Assembly (NCBI RefSeq): GCF_947507565.1
Contig: NC_089188.1
Coordinates: forward strand, 2,108,001 to 2,172,000
From: Oscarella lobularis
Taxonomy: Eukaryota > Porifera > Homoscleromorpha > Homosclerophorida > Oscarellidae
Direction: 5' to 3'
DNA: 64,000 nt
Part shown: piece by piece, positions 1 to 9,255 of the stretch
Position numbering within the stretch: the first letter of the stretch is position 1
Layout of the letters: every line of letters starts with the position of its first letter
Program-made: the position numbers and the translations under genes
The notes under the pieces: model-generated
Told to the model about the DNA's origin: nothing
The model's database searches: none
What the model saw: only the letters and a program-made list of their open reading frames with translations

Positions 1-1011
1 TCAAAGAAGAATTCACATGATTTACTTATGGGAGTATGGTTATAGAAACCTGGAGTTCCTCCCGTCATTGCTGCAACGTGCGCCTTAGCCACATCGCGTA
101 CATCAACAAAGGGGATACCGATATCGGGAACGGATGACGCTTGGCGTTTTAGCAACATGAGAATAAACTGAAAAAATAATTCAATCAGCTATTGATTTTT
201 TTAGACAAACCCACTCCATGTGACGCGGACACTTTCGGTAGAATGAGCGGGCCAAAAACAACCGCCGGATGAATGGTAATTAGCTCAAATTTCTTATCAC
301 CTATACACAGAAAATGATTTTTATAGTCGCATTCAAATTTCGCCAAACTCCCCTTCCAATTTCTCAACAAATTCCCGAATCGCCTTCTCGGCGTACGTCT
401 TGCTTGCTTCATATGGACGGCATCGCGGAGACTCCGGATCCGTCCAGTCGTCCGGCGTGTAAACGTAATCACGTGGCTTCCCCTCATTTCCGGCCAAACC
501 GCCTCGAAAATGACGTCCCATTCTGTAGTAGACTATACGTCTAGTGAGCTCACTTGATATAGCAGCAAAAGAACTCGTCAAAACGACGCGTTTCACCGTG
601 CCAGCCTCGACGCACGCTTGGAGAACGCGTTTCGATCCGTCGACGGCGGGCCGAATCAATTCTTGGGGATCGCGAGGAAGGTCGAGAGTACATGGCGACG
701 CGACGTGGTGAACGTACGTGCATCCGGCGACGGCTCTATACAATCAAAAAACGCTCGTACGTGTCCCATCGATTGCTGGTATATCCGGAACCCGGTACCT
801 ACTCTTTCCAGCCTTCATCTTTGTTAAGATCGGCGGAGAAGAGCTCGAGATCGGGAAAGGCCTCCCGAAGCGGTTTCGTCGACGATTCGTTGTTCACGTC
901 TCGAACCGTTCCGCGAACGCGGTATTTCTTTTCGGCGAGCAAGCCCGCGACGACGTGAGTGGCTATGAATCCCGAAGCGCCGGTGACGAGAACGAGAGGG
1001 AGCTGCGACAT
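1..1011 (-). CDS. Gre2/CCR-type NADPH-dependent reductase, copy A (3' end cut by window edge)
   Basis: Extended short-chain dehydrogenase of the cinnamoyl-CoA reductase / dihydroflavonol reductase / yeast Gre2 group, expected to reduce aldehydes or ketones with NADPH in the cytosol; the substrate cannot be read from sequence. The ATG is at 1011. Exon 1 (803-1011) holds the Rossmann motif VTGASGFIATHV, where the third glycine is Ala as in Gre2, and RGTVRD, a basic position fitting NADPH. Exon 2 (554-735) carries YVHHVASP and the catalytic Ser region LTSSFAAISS. Exon 3 has the catalytic YEASK (YxxxK). Exon 4 has ITIHPAVVFGP and exon 5 IPFVDVRDVAKAHVAA. Exons 6-8, present in copies B-D, lie outside the window. 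The intron 3 donor is GGGAGT instead of the GCAAG seen in copies B and D, so splicing here is uncertain. Nearly identical to copy C (4264-5275). Confidence 0.85.
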
Positions 1012-1020
1012 CTTGCGGAT
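1..1020. repeat. Duplicated block, partner 4264-5284
   Basis: Positions 1-1020 match 4264-5284 at very high identity with a constant offset of about 4263, including introns. Differences are scattered substitutions and a few short indels, for example near 520 against 4780. It covers the 5' two thirds of copies A and C. High intron identity implies recent duplication or gene conversion. Confidence 0.9.
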
Positions 1021-1125
1021 CGAGGGCGTCTTTGTTCCGGCTTTTACCCGGAATGCGTCAGGATGCGTCAGAGCCTTCTTTTACATAGGATGCGTCATAC
1101 CGAGTCATTAATTATCTGCAATTGC

Positions 1126-2587
1126 CTAGTCCTTGTTCTCTCGACCCTTGAAGCCTGCCATCTTTGGGACAACCTGATGTTCAATAAGGCTGTATGCTGT
1201 GTCGATGGCGCTCTCTTTTGCTGTTGTAGGCTCGACGCCCAAATCTTCTTTTGTCTGCATCAAAAAATTAGAGCAAGATGTCAGATATATTCAAAAACAT
1301 TGCCTGAGAATTTTCGTATTTCACATAACTTCTTATCCACGAGTAGGCCATCTTCACTCTAGAGTCGACCAGCTGGGCAAACCACAATGTCGTCTTCCAC
1401 ATATTTCGCAAAGGAACACGATAGCCTGATAATCCCATTAGTTAAATTTATCTAGAACGCAAAATATATTGCCTTGGGGGTTGAATTCATCAGCAAGAAT
1501 GCGTGCAAAGGCCCTCATCGAGAGAGTATCAGTCCACAAAATATACCGCTCACCTTCAATAGAAAACATGTATCTCTCTCTTAGAGTCCTTATTACAAAA
1601 GTCACCTGAGACTCCTTTTGTCATTGCGGCGACGTGAGCCTTACTCACGTCTCGGACGTCAGTAAACGGAATCATGAGATCAGGAACAGACGGAAATTCA
1701 CTTTTCATTAAAACAGCAAGAAGCTAGGAAGGAACAAAAATTTTTAGAACTAATTCTGTTAATTAATTAAATTAATCTTTTAGTCGCACCCCAAGCGACG
1801 TGGAGGGCTCAAAAATTATTGGTCCAAAAACGCCAGCCGGATGAATAGTGACAAACTCAAATTTTTTTTCACCTGCAAACTATTTTTAATTAAATCGCCA
1901 ATTAACATCGAAAAGAAACTTGCCTTCCAACTTCTCGACAAACTCCCGAGCCATTTTCTCCGCATACGTCTTGCCCGCTTCGTACGGGGGACATCGCGAC
2001 CATTCGGGATCGGTCCAGTCTTCTTTCGTGTAGACGTGACCGCGAGGCTTGCCCTCATTCCCAACGAAACCGGCTAGAAAAAAAGAAATAGAAAGAGACT
2101 CTTCCCCGCCGACTTTAATTAATTAATTAATTAATTAATTACTCGACATGGTCGCAATCGAACTCGTCATAACGACGCGCTTCACCGTTCCAGCTTCGAC
2201 GCACGCTTCGAGAACGCGTCTCGTTCCGTCGACGGCGGGTCGAATCAATTCGTCGGGATGACTTGGCAATCGAGAGGGAAATGGTGACGCCGTGTGATGA
2301 ACGTACGTGCATCCGGCAACGGCTCTGAAACGTAGAATAATCGATCGTTGTGGGGTCGTATTTCACGCCTTTTCTCACTCTTTCCAGCCGTCGTCTTTGT
2401 TGAGATCGGCGGAAAAGAGCTCGATCTCCGGAAAGGTGTCGCGAAGCGGTTTGGTGCGAGTTTCGTTCGTCGCGTCGCGAACGGTGCCGCGAACGCGGTA
2501 CTTCTTTTCGGCGAGAAGAGCGGCGACGACGTTGGAGCCGATGTAGCCCGATGCGCCGGTGACGAGAACGCGAGGGAGCTCTGACAT
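1126..2587 (-). CDS. Gre2/CCR-type NADPH-dependent reductase, copy B (complete, 8 exons)
   Basis: Complete tandem copy of the extended-SDR reductase, about 340 residues, close to the usual length of the Gre2/CCR family. The ATG is at 2587 and the TAG at 1126-1128, after a C-terminus reading GFKGRENKD. It has the NADPH-binding VTGASGYIGSNV with all three glycines (unlike copies A, C and D), the Ser region MTSSIATMSS, the catalytic YEAGK (YxxxK) in exon 3, and IPFTDVRDVSKAHVAA in exon 5. Eight exons are separated by introns of about 50-70 nt; one intron carries a long TTAA repeat. Intron 3 is GC-AG (AAG|GCAAGT), which joins LEG to EKKFEF in frame. This is the most divergent complete copy of the array, and intron 1 and exon 8 match the deleted chimera at 3353-3772. 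The fold is certain, the substrate unknown. Confidence 0.9.
2115..2141. repeat. TTAA tetranucleotide microsatellite in an intron
   Basis: About 27 bases of repeated TTAA inside intron 2 of reductase copy B. Similar tracts lie in introns elsewhere in the window. Confidence 0.95.
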
Positions 2588-2654
2588 CCTTCGGTTGTAT
2601 CACGTTTCCGAGCCGAGTGCGCTGGCTGGCCTACGTCACATGCTGTGAAATGTA

Positions 2655-3271
2655 GCATAACGTCTGTCACTTGCTTCTTCAGTCTTATTCCTCTTCTTTT
2701 TTCTCTCGGCTCTTTAAACCTGCCATCTTTGGGATGATTCCGTGCTCAATGAGACTGTATGCTGAGTCAAAGGAGCACTCCTTCAGTCCAATCGGTTCGA
2801 TACCCAAATCGTCTTTCGTCTGAAACACAAAATCTTAATTCATAGGGTGGCCAAAGTATAGGCTCTTTGCCTTAGAAATGTCACATGTCACACGACATCC
2901 CAGAAGGTTGTAGATAATCTTTGCCTGGACACTAAACAACGTGCCTATCCACAGTGTCATTTTCCACATATTGGCCACAGGAACTCGGTAACCTAACAAA
3001 TCCATCTTACCCCCAAGCACTTCACGTTTCTACCTTACCTTGGGGATTGAATTCCTCGGCAAGAATGTGCGCCAATGTCCTCAATGAAGGACTCTCGCTC
3101 CACAATATATAGCGCTGACCTGAGATTAGATAACGTAAAGAAGAAAAGAATTGTCTGCTCTTTTGATGAGAACAACCTGAAACTCCCTTGGTCATAGCTG
3201 CAACGTGAGCCTTACTCACATCTCGAACGTCAACAAAGGGAACCATTATATCGGGAACAGATGACATTTTG
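2655..3271. repeat. Duplicated block, partner about 5370-5988
   Basis: Matches about 5370-5988 at very high identity (offset about 2718), covering the 3' half of copy D plus its downstream flank. In the right-hand arrangement this block directly follows the copy-C block; on the left the two are separated by copy B (about 1020-2655). Confidence 0.88.
2685..3271 (-). pseudogene. 3' half-gene fragment of a Gre2/CCR-type reductase (exons 5-8 only)
   Basis: Contains only the C-terminal half of the reductase: exon 5 (VPFVDVRDVSKAHVAA), exon 6 (GQRYILWSESPSLRT), exon 7 (GYRVPVANMWKMTLW) and exon 8 ending KSREKKEEE with TAA at 2685-2687. It matches the 3' half of copy D (5406-5988) almost base for base, and the match stops abruptly near 3271. 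No NADPH-binding or catalytic exon lies upstream; the next upstream sequence is the tail of the chimeric copy. Exon frames are still open, so the duplication is probably recent. Without the Rossmann and YxxxK exons it cannot encode an active reductase. Confidence 0.85.
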
Positions 3272-3352
3272 ACAATCCGTGGTCATACCTACATTGTAGT
3301 CTTTATTATAGGGCTCTGATTGTGTAGTCATTAATTAATTATCTGCAATTGC

Positions 3353-3772
3353 CTAGTCCTTGTTCTCTCGACCCTTGAAGCCAGAGCTCTGCTTGAAGCC
3401 TGCCATCTTTGGGACAACCTGAGGCTGTAGGTATGCTGTGTCGATGCCGCGCTCTCTTTTGCTGTTGTAGGCTCGACGCCCAAATCTTCTTTTGTCTGCA
3501 CCGGCAACGGCTCTGAAACGAAGAATAATCGATCGTTGTGGGGTGGCATTTCACGCCTTTTCTCACTCTTTCCAGCCGTCGTCTTTGTGGAGATCGGCGG
3601 AAAAGAGCTCGATCTCCGGGAAGCGGTTGGGTTGCGAGTTTCGTTCGTCGCGCGCGTCGCGAACGGTGCCGCGAACGCGGTACTTCTTTTCGGCGAGCAA
3701 GCGGGCGACGACGTGAGTGGCTATGAAGCTCGAAGCGCCAGTAACGAGAACGAGAGGGAGCTCCTTCGACAT
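3353..3772 (-). pseudogene. Deletion-derived chimeric reductase copy (exon 1 fused to exon 8)
   Basis: ATG at 3772. Exon 1 encodes the NADPH-binding half of the Rossmann fold (VTGASSFIATHVVARLLAEK) with a small internal deletion in the segment after RGTVRD. Intron 1 is nearly identical to that of copy B. The second exon starts like a normal exon 2 (AVAG) and after 14 bases jumps into the last intron/exon of the gene, so exons 2-7 are lost. Both ancestral breakpoints share TGCA. The jump shifts the frame, but a 2-base difference about 60 bases later restores it, and the spliced ORF then runs open through PQVVPKMAGFK to the ancestral TAG at 3353-3355, giving about 122 codons. A 10-base insertion flanked by a repeated GGCTTCAAG lies near the end. 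No YxxxK motif remains, so it cannot be a reductase; whether it is expressed is unknown. Confidence 0.85.
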
Positions 3773-3815
3773 TTTTGATATCGATATTCGATAACGTGCG
3801 TCAACAATTATTTAT

Positions 3816-5275
3816 TCATTCGTCTTTGTCTTGGTCCTCTCCTTTGAAACCCGCCATTTTCGGAACAATTTCATGTTCAATGAGACTGTACGCCGTCTCC
3901 ATGAGGCTCTTTTTCAATCCAATGAGCTCGACACCAAGCTCTTTCACCTGCAGCGAGAAAATTAATTAATTAACCATCAGACTGTGTGGCGCGAAATATA
4001 GATTCCTTGCCTGGGAATTATCAAATTTCAAATGGGATCCCAGAAATGCGTATAAAAGCTCAGCCTTCTTGTCAAACAGCTTGCCAATCCACAACGTTAT
4101 CTTCCACATTTTGGACACAGGAACACGGTAACCTTAAATTAATTAATCGTATAAAAAACGCAAAAATATCTTCTGTTGCCTTGGGGATTGAATTTGTCTG
4201 CGAGAATGTGTGCTATGTCCCTCAACGGTTTTGTGTCGGTGTACAAGATATAGCGCTGACCTTTCAAAGAAGAGTTCACATGATTTACTTATGGGAGTAT
4301 GGTTATAGAAACCTGGAGTTCCTCTCGTCATTGCTGCAACGTGCGCCTTAGCCACATCGCGTACATCAACAAAGGGGATACCGATATCGGGAACGGATGG
4401 CACTTGGCGTTTTAGCAACATGAGAATAAACTGAAAAAATAATTCAATCAGCTATTGATTTTTTTAGACAAACCCACTCCATGTGACGCGGACACTTTCG
4501 GTAGAATGAGCGGGCCAAAAACAGCCACCGGATGAATGGTAATTAGCTCAAATTTCTTATCACCTATACACAGAAAATGATTTTTATAGTCGCATTCAAA
4601 TTTCGCCAAACTCCCCTTCCAATTTCTCAACAAATTCCCATGCCGCCTTCTCGGCGTACGTCTTGCTTGCTTCATATGGACGGCATCGCGGAGACTCCGG
4701 ATCCGTCCAGTCGTCCGGCGTGTAAACGTAATCACGTGGCTTCCCCTCATTTCCGGCCAAACCGCCTCGAATAAATTAGAAATTACGTCCCATTCTGTAG
4801 TACGTCTAGTGAGCTCACTTGATATAGCAGCAGCAGCACTCATGAAAACGACGCGTTTCACCGTGCCAGCCTCGACGCACGCTTCGAGAACGCGCTTCGA
4901 TCCGTCGACGGCGGGCCGAATATATTCTTGAGGAGGAAGGTCGATAGTAGCCGGCGACGCGACGTGGTGAACGTACGTGCATCCGGCGACGGCTCTATAC
5001 AATTAAAAAACGCTCGTACGTACGTACGTGTCCCATCGATTGCTGGTATCTGGACCCGGTACCTACTCTTTCCAGCCTTCATCTTTGTTAAGATCGGCGG
5101 AGAAGAGCTCGAGATCGGGAAAGGCCTCCCGAAGCGGTTTCGTCGACGATTCGTTGTTCACGTCTCGAACCGTTCCGCGAACGCGGTATTTCTTTTCGGC
5201 GAGCAAGCCCGCGACGACGTGAGTGGCTATGAATCCCGAAGCGCCGGTGACGAGAACGAGAGGGAGCTGCGACAT
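3816..5275 (-). CDS. Gre2/CCR-type NADPH-dependent reductase, copy C (complete)
   Basis: Complete copy with ATG at 5275 and TGA at 3816-3818. Motifs in order: VTGASGFIATHV (NADPH site), YVHHVASP, the exon-2 end FMSAAAAISS (where copies A, B and D read TSS), catalytic YEASK, ITIHPVAVFGP, IPFVDVRDVAKAHVAA, GQRYILYTDTKPL and the C-terminal AYSLIEHEIVPKMAGFK. The residues just before the conserved serine segment (MSAAAAISS) differ from the TSSxAxxSS pattern of the others, so the Ser of the Ser-Tyr-Lys triad may be affected; a real enzymatic difference is possible. The intron 3 donor reads GGGAGT as in copy A. The 5' two thirds (4264-5275) are duplicated as positions 1-1011. Confidence 0.88.
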
Positions 5276-5405
5276 CCTTTCGGTTTGGTATGTTGTGGTT
5301 GGTTGTAATCCCGTTTCCGGGGCGCGTAACCCTACGTCAGATCATAGATAATCTATGGTCACATGCTGTGTACGTGCATAATGTCTGTCGCTTGCTTCTT
5401 CAGTC

Positions 5406-6372
5406 TTATTCCTCTTCTTTTTTCTCTCGGCTCTTTAAACCTGCCATCTTTGGGATGATTCCGTGCTCAATGAGACTGTATGCTGAATCAAAGGAGCACT
5501 CCTTCAGTCCAATCGGTTCGATACCCAAATCTTCTTTCATCTGAAACACAAAATCATTCATAGGGTTGCCAAAGTATAGGCTCTTTGCCTTAGAAATGTC
5601 ACATGTCACATGACATCCCAGAAGGTTGTAGATAATCTTTGCCTGGGCACTAAACAACGTGCCTATCCACAGTGTCATTTTCCACATATTGGCCACAGGA
5701 ACTCGGTAACCTAACAAATCCATCTTACCCCCAAGCACTACACGTTTCTACCTTACCTTGGGGATTGAATTCTTCGGCAAGAATGTGCGCCAATGTCCTC
5801 AATGAAGGACTCTCGCTCCACAATATATAGCGCTGACCTAAAATTAGATAACGTAAAGAAGAAAAGAGTTGTCTGCTCTTTTGATGAGAACAACCTGAAA
5901 TTCCCTTGGTCATAGCTGCAACGTGAGCCTTACTCACATCTCGAACGTCAACAAAGGGAACCATTATATCGGGAACAGATGACATTTTGCGCGTCAACAA
6001 AGTCTCAAAGAACTGAAAAAGAAAAATAACGTATTTCTAATTATTTAATTAATTGACGCACTATGTGCGACACAGAAGTACGGGGCAAAATAAGAGGCCC
6101 AAAAACGCCGGCAGGATGAATGGTGACGAGCTCAAATTTCTTTTCGCCTACGCACAAAATATTTTCGTACTATGGCGTCGAAGATATACTGTACAAGCTT
6201 GCCTTCCAATTTCTCGACGAATTCCCAAGCCGCTTTCTCGGCGTACGTCTTGCTCGCTTCGTAGGCGGGGCATCGCTGGGAATCAGGATTCGTCCAGTCA
6301 TCCGGCGTGTAAACGTGATCGTGAGGCTTGTCCTCGTTGCCAAGATAGCCGGCTGGAAGAATTTCCCTCCTT

Positions 6373-6408
<36 letters not shown>

Positions 6409-6846
6409 TACTCGATATAGCGGCAATAGAGCTCGTCAAAATGACGCGTTTCACCGTTCCAGCCTCGGCGCACGCTTCGAGAACGCGCTTCGTTCCGTCG
6501 ACGGCGGGTCGGATCAGTTCGTTGCGATCCCTTGGATTCTCGAAGGGATGCGACGCGAGGTGGTGAACGTACGTGCATCCGGCGACGGCCCTATCGAGAC
6601 GACGCTCGATATCGTATCCAATTGTGCGTTTTCGTACTCTTTCCAGCCGTCGTCTTTGTTGAGATCAGCCGAGACGAGCTCGAGCTCTGGAAAGGCGTCT
6701 TTGAGCGGTTTGGTCGACTTTTCGTTGTTTGCATCGCGAACTGTTCCGCGAACGCGGTATTTCTTTTCCGCGAGCAGAATGGAGACAACGTGAGTGGCTA
6801 TGAAGCCCGACGCGCCAGTGACGAGCACAATAGGGAGCTCCGACAT
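5406..6846 (-). CDS. Gre2/CCR-type NADPH-dependent reductase, copy D (complete)
   Basis: Complete copy with ATG at 6846 and TAA at 5406-5408 after KKEEE. Exon 1 carries VTGASGFIATHV and RGTVRD; exon 2 YVHHLASHP and ILTSSIAAISS; exon 3 the catalytic YEASK; exon 4 VTIHPAGVFGP; exon 5 VPFVDVRDVSKAHVAA; exons 6-8 the C-terminal domain ending GIIPKMAGLKSREKK. Intron 2 holds a (TC)n microsatellite and intron 3 is GC-AG (AAG|GCAAGC). Its 3' half is duplicated as the fragment at 2685-3271. It is the first gene of the array in transcription order; all members face the same way, with short spacers. The start is supported by alignment of all copies at MSxLPxVLVTGAS. Confidence 0.9.
6376..6404. repeat. 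TC dinucleotide microsatellite
   Basis: About 29 bases of TC repeat in intron 2 of reductase copy D; on the transcribed strand it is a GA tract near the splice donor. Confidence 0.95.
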
Positions 6847-6962
6847 CTGGAACGTCCGCGCGTCACGTGCTTACTTGAAATCAACTAAAAAGCCAAAAAT
6901 GAGCCGTTTTCTTACGTTACAGCGCCTTTTTGAACCATTTCGCATACGCAGAGTGGAAGAAG

Positions 6963-6968
6963 AAAAAA
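6963..6968 (-). terminator. RNA polymerase III terminator of the SRP RNA gene
   Basis: Run of six T on the minus strand directly after the SRP RNA 3' stem (GGACCCGGTTCC), as expected for Pol III termination. Confidence 0.85.
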
Positions 6969-7266
6969 GGAACCGGGTCCTACTGTATTGACTGGGATGC
7001 CATACGCCGACTATTCACGGGTGCGATCCCCCTACTGCTCCACACGGGAACTTTTGCCTGCTCTGTTTCCAGCCTGGGCCGGTATGTTCCTCCTTACCAA
7101 CCTGGACATTCGCAGCTCCCCGCGTCTGCCCATGTTGAAGCCGAGCTTAGGGCGGACACCCGATCGGCATAGCACAACGTATGGCAGGGGTCCCAGTCTC
7201 AAGCAATCCACCGGTTCCAGCTCCGTAGTAGCTCGGTTACAGACGCGCGCCGCCACGTCCAGCTGA
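6969..7266 (-). ncRNA. Signal recognition particle RNA (7SL RNA)
   Basis: The RNA scaffold of the signal recognition particle, which pauses translation and delivers ribosomes to the endoplasmic reticulum. Read on the minus strand it aligns along its length with animal 7SL. The 5' Alu domain has GGCGGCGCGCGTCTGTAAC (U-turn TGTAA) and GAGCTACTACGGAGCTGG, followed by ATTGCTTGAGACTGGGA. The S domain has TGCTATGCCGATCGGGTGTC, helix 6 with a GGGGAG tip, helix 8 as GGCCCAGGCTGGAAACAGAG then CAGG, and closes with GGGGGATCGCACCCGTGAAT and AGTC. Length is about 300 nt as in human 7SL. The 3' end is set by a T6 run and the 5' end is estimated from a TATA box 25-30 bases upstream, so it is good to a few bases. 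It is a full gene rather than an Alu-like element because both domains are present. The open frames through it are incidental. Confidence 0.92.
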
Positions 7267-7288
7267 TACCACGCCCCTCAATATCACC

Positions 7289-7295
7289 TTTTATA
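7289..7295 (-). promoter_or_regulatory. TATA box of the SRP RNA gene
   Basis: TATAAAA on the minus strand about 25-30 bases upstream of the deduced 5' end of the SRP RNA. Upstream TATA elements are known to drive some Pol III genes, including 7SL genes in several animals. Confidence 0.7.
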
Positions 7296-7308
7296 CACGC
7301 GCAACAGT

Positions 7309-7345
7309 AAAGCGTCTTCTATACGCCAAAGCGTCTTCTATACGC
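7309..7345. repeat. Tandem pair of an 18-bp element upstream of the SRP RNA TATA box
   Basis: Two perfect copies of GCGTATAGAAGACGCTTT (minus strand) at 7328-7345 and 7309-7326, starting about 14 bases upstream of the TATA box. The position is where a proximal sequence element would sit in an externally driven Pol III promoter. Function is inferred from position only. Confidence 0.6.
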
Positions 7346-7467
7346 ATCGGAAAAAAGTAGAAAAGGTACAAAAGGGTTCGAAAAAAAGTTCTACCACTTA
7401 TCAACGTGAATAAGTCGGCTCTGTCTTTGAGCGGGCCGTTTCTGACTTGCAGCGCGTTCTGACGCTC

Positions 7468-9135
7468 CTAGGACCGGAATAGGATTGATCTAGACACAAA
7501 ATCCGGCTTATAAATACTCTCCCCCTTTGAAGAGTCTCTCACTTTCGTCCACTTCATTTCTTCTTCGATTTGCTGAGCAAGTTTCTTCTGAGTGATCCAA
7601 TCTCCAGCCTGTCGAGTGAGGGACGCCTCTAGTTGCCTATAGCGCCGATGGGACTTTTCCAGACGCTTTTGAAGCTCGACTCGATCGGCCATATTGGTGC
7701 ACACCTGAGACTGAAAAAAAAAACAATCACATCCATAATACTTGATTATTTTATCTGTTACTCTAAGGTAGTGAGCGTCTTCATGGGCTCCTTTCAACTT
7801 TCTAATGAGATCTCCGTTCTCTATTTGCAGCCTCTTTACGTCTGCCTTGAGACTGGCTACCTCGACTAGCAGCCCCTTAGAAAAAAAATTCAAAAAAGTT
7901 CATATATTATATATCAGATTACCTCATTTTTCTTCATGACGTCTTCGACTCGCATAGGCGACGTCTTATTCGCTGAAAGACTCAGCGTGTCACTCAACGT
8001 CTGCACGTAGGCTCGCTGAGAAATCAACGCCGTCTCGTCGTCACTGTCGGGAACGTTACGCTGAAGCGCCTTCTCCAAAGCATGCTAGACGAAAAATCAA
8101 TAATTATCAATATTTAATTTTTTTGTCTTATATTAATTACTCGCATTCCTCTCTGCTTGCGTTTTTCCGCGACCAAAAGGTCCTGAAATCGTTTTGCGTG
8201 TTCCTGCGCCTTGACGACTTCTCCGCCGAGTTCGCTCAGCTTTCGATTCGCCTCCGTCGTTCGTCGTTCGAATTGCTGAAGCGTTCGCGTTGACAGTTGA
8301 CGCGACTGCATCGTTTCGCGTTTCAGTCGCTCGTTCGTTCGAGCCAATCGCTTCGCCTCTTCGCAGGCCTGATAGAGCTCCATTTCGACGCGTAATTTTG
8401 AATTCTCCGCTTCCATTGCCCGTACGATATGCTCCTTTATCTGCGAGAGAGAAAATGTTCACCTCACTCGAATTGACTTGGTGTTTATTTTACCTGTCGC
8501 TTTAGTTCATCGATTTCGCGGTAAGAAGGCCCTCCGTCGGCGTCTCGCGCTCGTTTCTCCACTTTACCGGCTAGTCGTTCCTCTTCGAGTGCAATTCGCT
8601 CCGATACGAGCTCGCTTTCGCGCAAATCGAGCGCCGTTTTCGTGCCGGCGAGTCGCTCGGACAAATCGGCGAGACGATCGTTCTGTTCGACGATTTCCCG
8701 CTTCGCTGCGTCGAGTTTCTCCGTCCAGTTCGACTTCTCGCGCATAAATGCCTTGCGTTCGGCGGCGAACGCCGTTTCGCGACGTCCCAACTCGCGCCGA
8801 TCGACGTCGAGCTCGCGCTGAAGCGTTTCGTGGCGTTTTTTCGACGATAGAACGTCTTTGTACTCGTTTTCGAACAGAGCGGCGGCTCGTTTGAGATCGC
8901 GCACTAGGTTCGCGTTTGGGGCGTGGACAGCGGATAGTCGAGCGCGGAGATTCTTTAGTAGGGGCGCTTCGCTGGACGACGCTGTCATCGCTTTCGTTTC
9001 GGCCGCTTCTAGAGCTTCTAGAACGCGATCGTTCTTCTCGTGGATGGTTTCGAGTGAGGACGTGAGTTTGGCGAAGAGGGAGAGAGCCTCTTCGGCGGCG
9101 GAAGAAGGCGGCGGCGTCGAAGTGTTTTCGTTCAT
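7468..9135 (-). CDS. Coiled-coil protein, family not recognised
   Basis: Five-exon gene with ATG at 9135 (MNENTSTPPPSSAAEEA) and TAG at 7468-7470. Nearly the whole product, roughly 500 residues, is predicted heptad coiled coil rich in Glu, Lys, Arg and Leu. Exon 1 (about 8494-9135) includes ERKAFMREKSNWTEKLD; exon 2 LYQACEEAKRLARTNERLK; exon 3 SQRAYVQTLSDTLSLS, then MRVEDVMKKNE; exon 4 VASLKADVKRLQIENGDLI; exon 5 EKSHRRYRQLEASL. It ends in a short non-coil tail, ESIYKPDFVSRSILFRS, which is the best handle for a homology search. No motor, membrane or catalytic motif is visible. A centrosomal, ciliary or golgin-like role is possible but not shown. It lies 120 bp downstream of the dynein gene on the same strand. 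Confidence 0.75.
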
Positions 9136-9255
9136 CTTGGAGGGTCGCTACGAGACAGGAGTTCCCCGGACCTCGTCTACACGTGCCCTATAAACAATTC
9201 GTAAATGCTATTAATTAACTCTCAGATGTAAAATAGAAAACTAGCGATGCTCCCT

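Noticed and set aside
6967-7270. A SINE (Alu-like) or small secreted protein ORF at the SRP RNA locus
   Set aside because: Both Alu and S domains of 7SL are present at full length with TATA box and terminator, which SINEs lack, and the ORFs in both strands have no conserved features.
7374-7384. GGTTCGAA, a tRNA B-box-like motif
   Set aside because: No A box or cloverleaf can be formed around it.
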